From an uncultured bacterium (lineage in GTDB: Bacteria; Bacillota_I; Bacilli_A; RFN20; CAG-826), in the NCBI GenBank assembly GCA_949297805.1, contig CASFTG010000001.1, positions 248,001 to 312,000 on the forward strand: DNA of 64,000 nucleotides. Direction: 5' to 3'. This document shows positions 61,627-64,000 of the stretch, one piece after another. A program made the translations under genes and the position numbers. Under the pieces are notes generated by a model that had not been told where the DNA came from, made no database searches, and was given only the letters and a program-made list of their open reading frames with translations. Position 1 is the first letter of the stretch, and the number at the start of each line of letters is the position of its first letter.

Positions 61627-61871
61627 GTATTTTCTGCCTCTACCTGCTAATCGGTTTTGTGGGTTGCCAAGCGATCGATAGGGAGGAACCACACAGCCTA
61701 TCCCGTAGCTTTGAGGCTACCAACAGCCTACGCCGTAGTTCTTGGCTTGGCGTTGTGCTTAGAAATACCTTGTGACTAACCGGTTTTCGTCGCCATTCAT
61801 AAAACGACGATTTTGCTATGCAAAATATTAACAACTATTAACAATCAGTCTATGATAACGCCGGTCAAAAT
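61627..61871. other. Intergenic region before feoA with possible IS3-type fragment
   Basis: On the minus strand 61834-61640 encodes 64 residues whose start (IAKSSFYEWRRKPVSHK) and end (SIAWQPTKPISR) faintly resemble IS3-family OrfB. The match is weak and no inverted repeats are evident. The 3' end holds the feoAB promoter. Confidence 0.25.
61826..61856 (+). promoter_or_regulatory. feoAB promoter with tandem repeat
   Basis: TTAACA (61828-61833), a 17-base spacer and TATGAT (61851-61856). The -35 region lies inside two direct copies of TATTAACAA (61826-61834, 61836-61844), a candidate site for an iron-dependent repressor. It does not match the classic Fur box. Confidence 0.45.
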
Positions 61872-62096
61872 ATGAAACTCTCAGAATTGAAGATCGGCGA
61901 AAGTCGGAAAATCACTAAAGTCGGTGGGGCGGGCGTGATGCGTCACCGCTTGTTAGAAATGGGGATCATCCCCGGGACGAACGTCGCCATCACCAAGCGG
62001 GCCCCCTTGGGGGATCCGATCCAAATCCATATCCGCGGCTATGAGCTAAGCATCCGGAAAGAGGATGCCGAGCTTATTGAAGTGGGGGAGGAATAA
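61872..62096 (+). CDS. feoA: Ferrous iron transport protein A
   Basis: 74 residues, an SH3-like FeoA domain. Landmarks are LKIGESRKITKVGG, MRHRLLEMGIIPGTNVAI and DPIQIHIRGYELSIRKEDAE. It is a small cytoplasmic partner needed for FeoB-mediated Fe2+ uptake. No Shine-Dalgarno sequence; the predicted transcription start is only about ten bases upstream. feoB starts four bases after the stop. Confidence 0.93.
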   Translation: MKLSELKIGESRKITKVGGAGVMRHRLLEMGIIPGTNVAITKRAPLGDPIQIHIRGYELSIRKEDAELIEVGEE

Positions 62097-62100
62097 GCGA

Positions 62101-64000
62101 TGCTCGTCGCTTTAGTCGGAAACCAAAACTGTGGCAAGACCACTTTATTTAATGCCTTAACCGGGGCCAACCAACGGGTCGGCAACTTCCCCGGCGTCAC
62201 CGTCGATTCGAAGATCGGCACCGTCCGTGGGGTCAAAGACAAAATCGAGATTGTCGACCTCCCGGGGATTTATTCCCTTTCCCCTTATTCCAATGAAGAA
62301 GTGGTGACCCGGGATTTCATTCTCCAGAAGAATCCTGATTTGATTCTTAACATCATCGATGCCACCAACATCGAGCGGAACCTTTACCTGACTTTGCAAT
62401 TGATGGAGCTCGGCAAGCCGATGCTCATCGCCGCCAATATGATGGACGAGGTCCGGAAGGCCGGGAACTCGATCGATCAAAATAAACTTGAGGAACTTTT
62501 AGGCATTGAGGTTTGCTCTATCTCGGCCGCGAAAGGGGAAGGAATCGGCGAGCTGGTTGAGCATATCCAGCGGATCGGAGCTGAGCATTCCTTGCCGGCT
62601 AAGCAAGACTTCTGCCCGTCTACTTCCCCAGTTCATTCAGCCATCCATGCGACCATGCACCTTCTAGCCGACCATTCGGAACGTTATCACTTGCCAATCC
62701 GTTTCTTAGCCTCTCGGATCATAGAGGGCGATGAATTGCTCGAACAGCAAGCTAACCTCAATGAAAACGAGAAGGACATGATCGGCCATATCGTCAAAGA
62801 GATGGAAAAAGACGCCATGATGGATAGAGAAGCGGCCATCGCCTCGATGCGTTATGACTATATCGATAGTATCTGCTCCCAATGCGTCCATCGGGTCAAC
62901 CAATTGACGGAGTCACAAAAACGGAGCAACGCCATCGACAAAATCTTGACCAATAAGTGGCTGGCCTTTCCGATTTTCATCCTCATCATGGGGGCGGTCT
63001 TTGGCATCACCTTTGGTTTAGTCAATAACTTCGTCTCTGAGTATTTGGGCTTAGGCATCGACTATTTGATTGAGATTGTCCGCAATGCCATGACTAAGGC
63101 CGCGGTCAATCCGGTCGTCACTTCTTTAGTCTGCGATGGGGTGATGAATGGGATTGGTTCGGTTCTTTCCTTTATTCCGACCATCGTTGCTTTGTTCTTC
63201 TTTTTATCCTTATTGGAGGATTCGGGCTATATGGCTCGGGTCGCCTTCATCATGGATAAGCCTTTAAGGAAATTGGGCTTATCCGGCCGAAGCTTCGTCC
63301 CGATGCTGGTTGGCTTTGGCTGCTCGGTCCCGGCGGTTATGGCTTCGAGGACTTTAACTAGCGATCGGGATAAGAAACTGACCATCTTCCTTATTCCTTT
63401 TATGTCCTGTTCGGCGAAGTTACCGGTGTTCACGTTGTTGACCGCCGCCTTCTTCGGGGCCTGGTCACCTCTGCTTATGATTGCCTTATACCTTATTGGC
63501 ATATTGGTGGCGGTCCTTTCGGCTGCGGCGGCCAAAGCCTTAGTCAAAGGCAAGCCCTCGCCCTTTATGATGGAACTTCCGACCTATCGGCTCCCGGGGG
63601 TTAAGACCACTTTGATGCTGATGTGGGAGAAGGCCAAGGACTTCATCAAGAAAGCCTTTACCATCATCTTCGTCGCCACCGTCATCGTCTGGTTCCTCCA
63701 GTCCTTCGATTACCATCTTAATTTCGTTACTGACAACGAGCAGTCCTTGCTCTCCTATATCGGCCGCTTCCTGACCCCGATCTTCTATCCGCTGGGTGTC
63801 ACCGATTGGCGGGTCACCTCGGCCATCCTGACGGGGTTAAGCGCGAAGGAATCGATCGTCTCGACCCTCAATGTTCTTGTCGGCGATGAAGCCACCATCT
63901 CCTCAATCATGAATGGGCTTCAAGCCTTCGCGGTCCTGATCTTCGTCTTGCTCTATATGCCCTGCGTCGCCACCTTCGCCGCCGAGAAGCGGGAACTGGG
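62101..64000 (+). CDS. feoB: Ferrous iron transporter B (truncated by window end)
   Basis: 633 residues are visible and the gene continues past the window. The N-terminal G-protein domain has G1 GNQNCGKTTLFNAL, G2 region VGNFPGVTV, G3 DLPGIYSL and an NMMDE G4 motif (usually NxxD). The GDI-like helical domain follows (~165-270). The membrane part carries both gate-type motifs, including GFGCSVPAVMASRTL and FMSCSAKLPVF, which hold the conserved Cys, then LTGLSAKESIVSTL. It imports Fe2+ under anaerobic conditions, which suits the Fe-S and [FeFe] enzymes encoded in this window. Operon with feoA. Confidence 0.95.

Noticed and set aside
61640..61834. Possible IS3-family transposase fragment
   Set aside because: Only two short weak similarities and no inverted repeats or target duplications; kept as a remark in the intergenic entry, not called as a mobile element.

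Overview
The window looks like a chromosomal segment of an uncultured fermentative anaerobe of the Bacillota, probably a gut or rumen lineage of Bacilli close to the Mollicutes. The signs are a Rex repressor, CcpA-type cre sites, AdhE plus [FeFe] hydrogenases, many Ser-rich lipoproteins, and an initiator tRNA with a relaxed anticodon stem of a kind I recall from mycoplasmas. The standard bacterial code is in use: TGA terminates several intact genes (mcrB, the ADP-ribosyltransferase-like gene, the second leucine-rich-repeat gene). Base composition is roughly balanced. The exceptions are AT-rich patches at about 41.3-42.9 kb and 51.8-54.9 kb, which look acquired or degenerate. The species assignment is inference only.

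Layout. 0-2.3 kb: an ABC/FtsX-type exporter. 2.3-3.7 kb: a two-gene ADP-ribosyltransferase-like, toxin-antitoxin-like unit. 3.7-5.4 kb: a sugar O-acetyltransferase and a DUF362 protein. 5.6-11.2 kb: two translationally coupled BspA-type leucine-rich-repeat surface proteins, followed by malic enzyme. 12.3-15.2 kb: XRE regulator, methyltransferase, HAD phosphatase and an unknown protein. 15.7-18.8 kb: McrBC-type restriction with an EVE-like reader domain. 19.1-21.8 kb: a tandem Lrp-like regulator and an ADP-forming acyl-CoA synthetase alpha subunit behind a perfect cre site. 21.8-23.4 kb: GH13 alpha-1,6-glucosidase. 23.6-40.2 kb: an array of six large lipoproteins, three of them interrupted, enclosing a CoA-disulfide reductase and a small membrane protein whose promoter spacer contains G8. 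40.3-42.6 kb: DUF1848 protein, an AT-rich non-coding region and a broken MerR regulator.

The strongest functional unit is 42.9-50.9 kb: rex, adhE, a thioredoxin-like [2Fe-2S] protein, a PAS-containing sensory (group C type) [FeFe] hydrogenase, a SpoIIE/PP2C phosphatase with an unrecognised C-terminal domain, and a group B type [FeFe] hydrogenase, all co-directional. It looks like a redox/H2-sensing and electron-disposal operon. NADH level would be read by Rex, H2 or ferredoxin state by the sensory hydrogenase, and output would pass through the phosphatase. The rest holds a metallophosphatase, an AT-rich zinc-metalloprotease/lipoprotein pair, an ArsB-like transporter, a cre-controlled sugar symporter, a broken GH2 glycosidase, UDP-galactopyranose mutase, tRNA-fMet and feoAB (feoB runs off the end).

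Five genes are interrupted: three lipoproteins, MerR and GH2. Three interruptions sit at short C or G homopolymers, one is a nonsense codon, and one coincides with an apparent internal deletion. Homopolymer errors in a long-read or metagenome assembly must be excluded before these are read as phase variation or decay.
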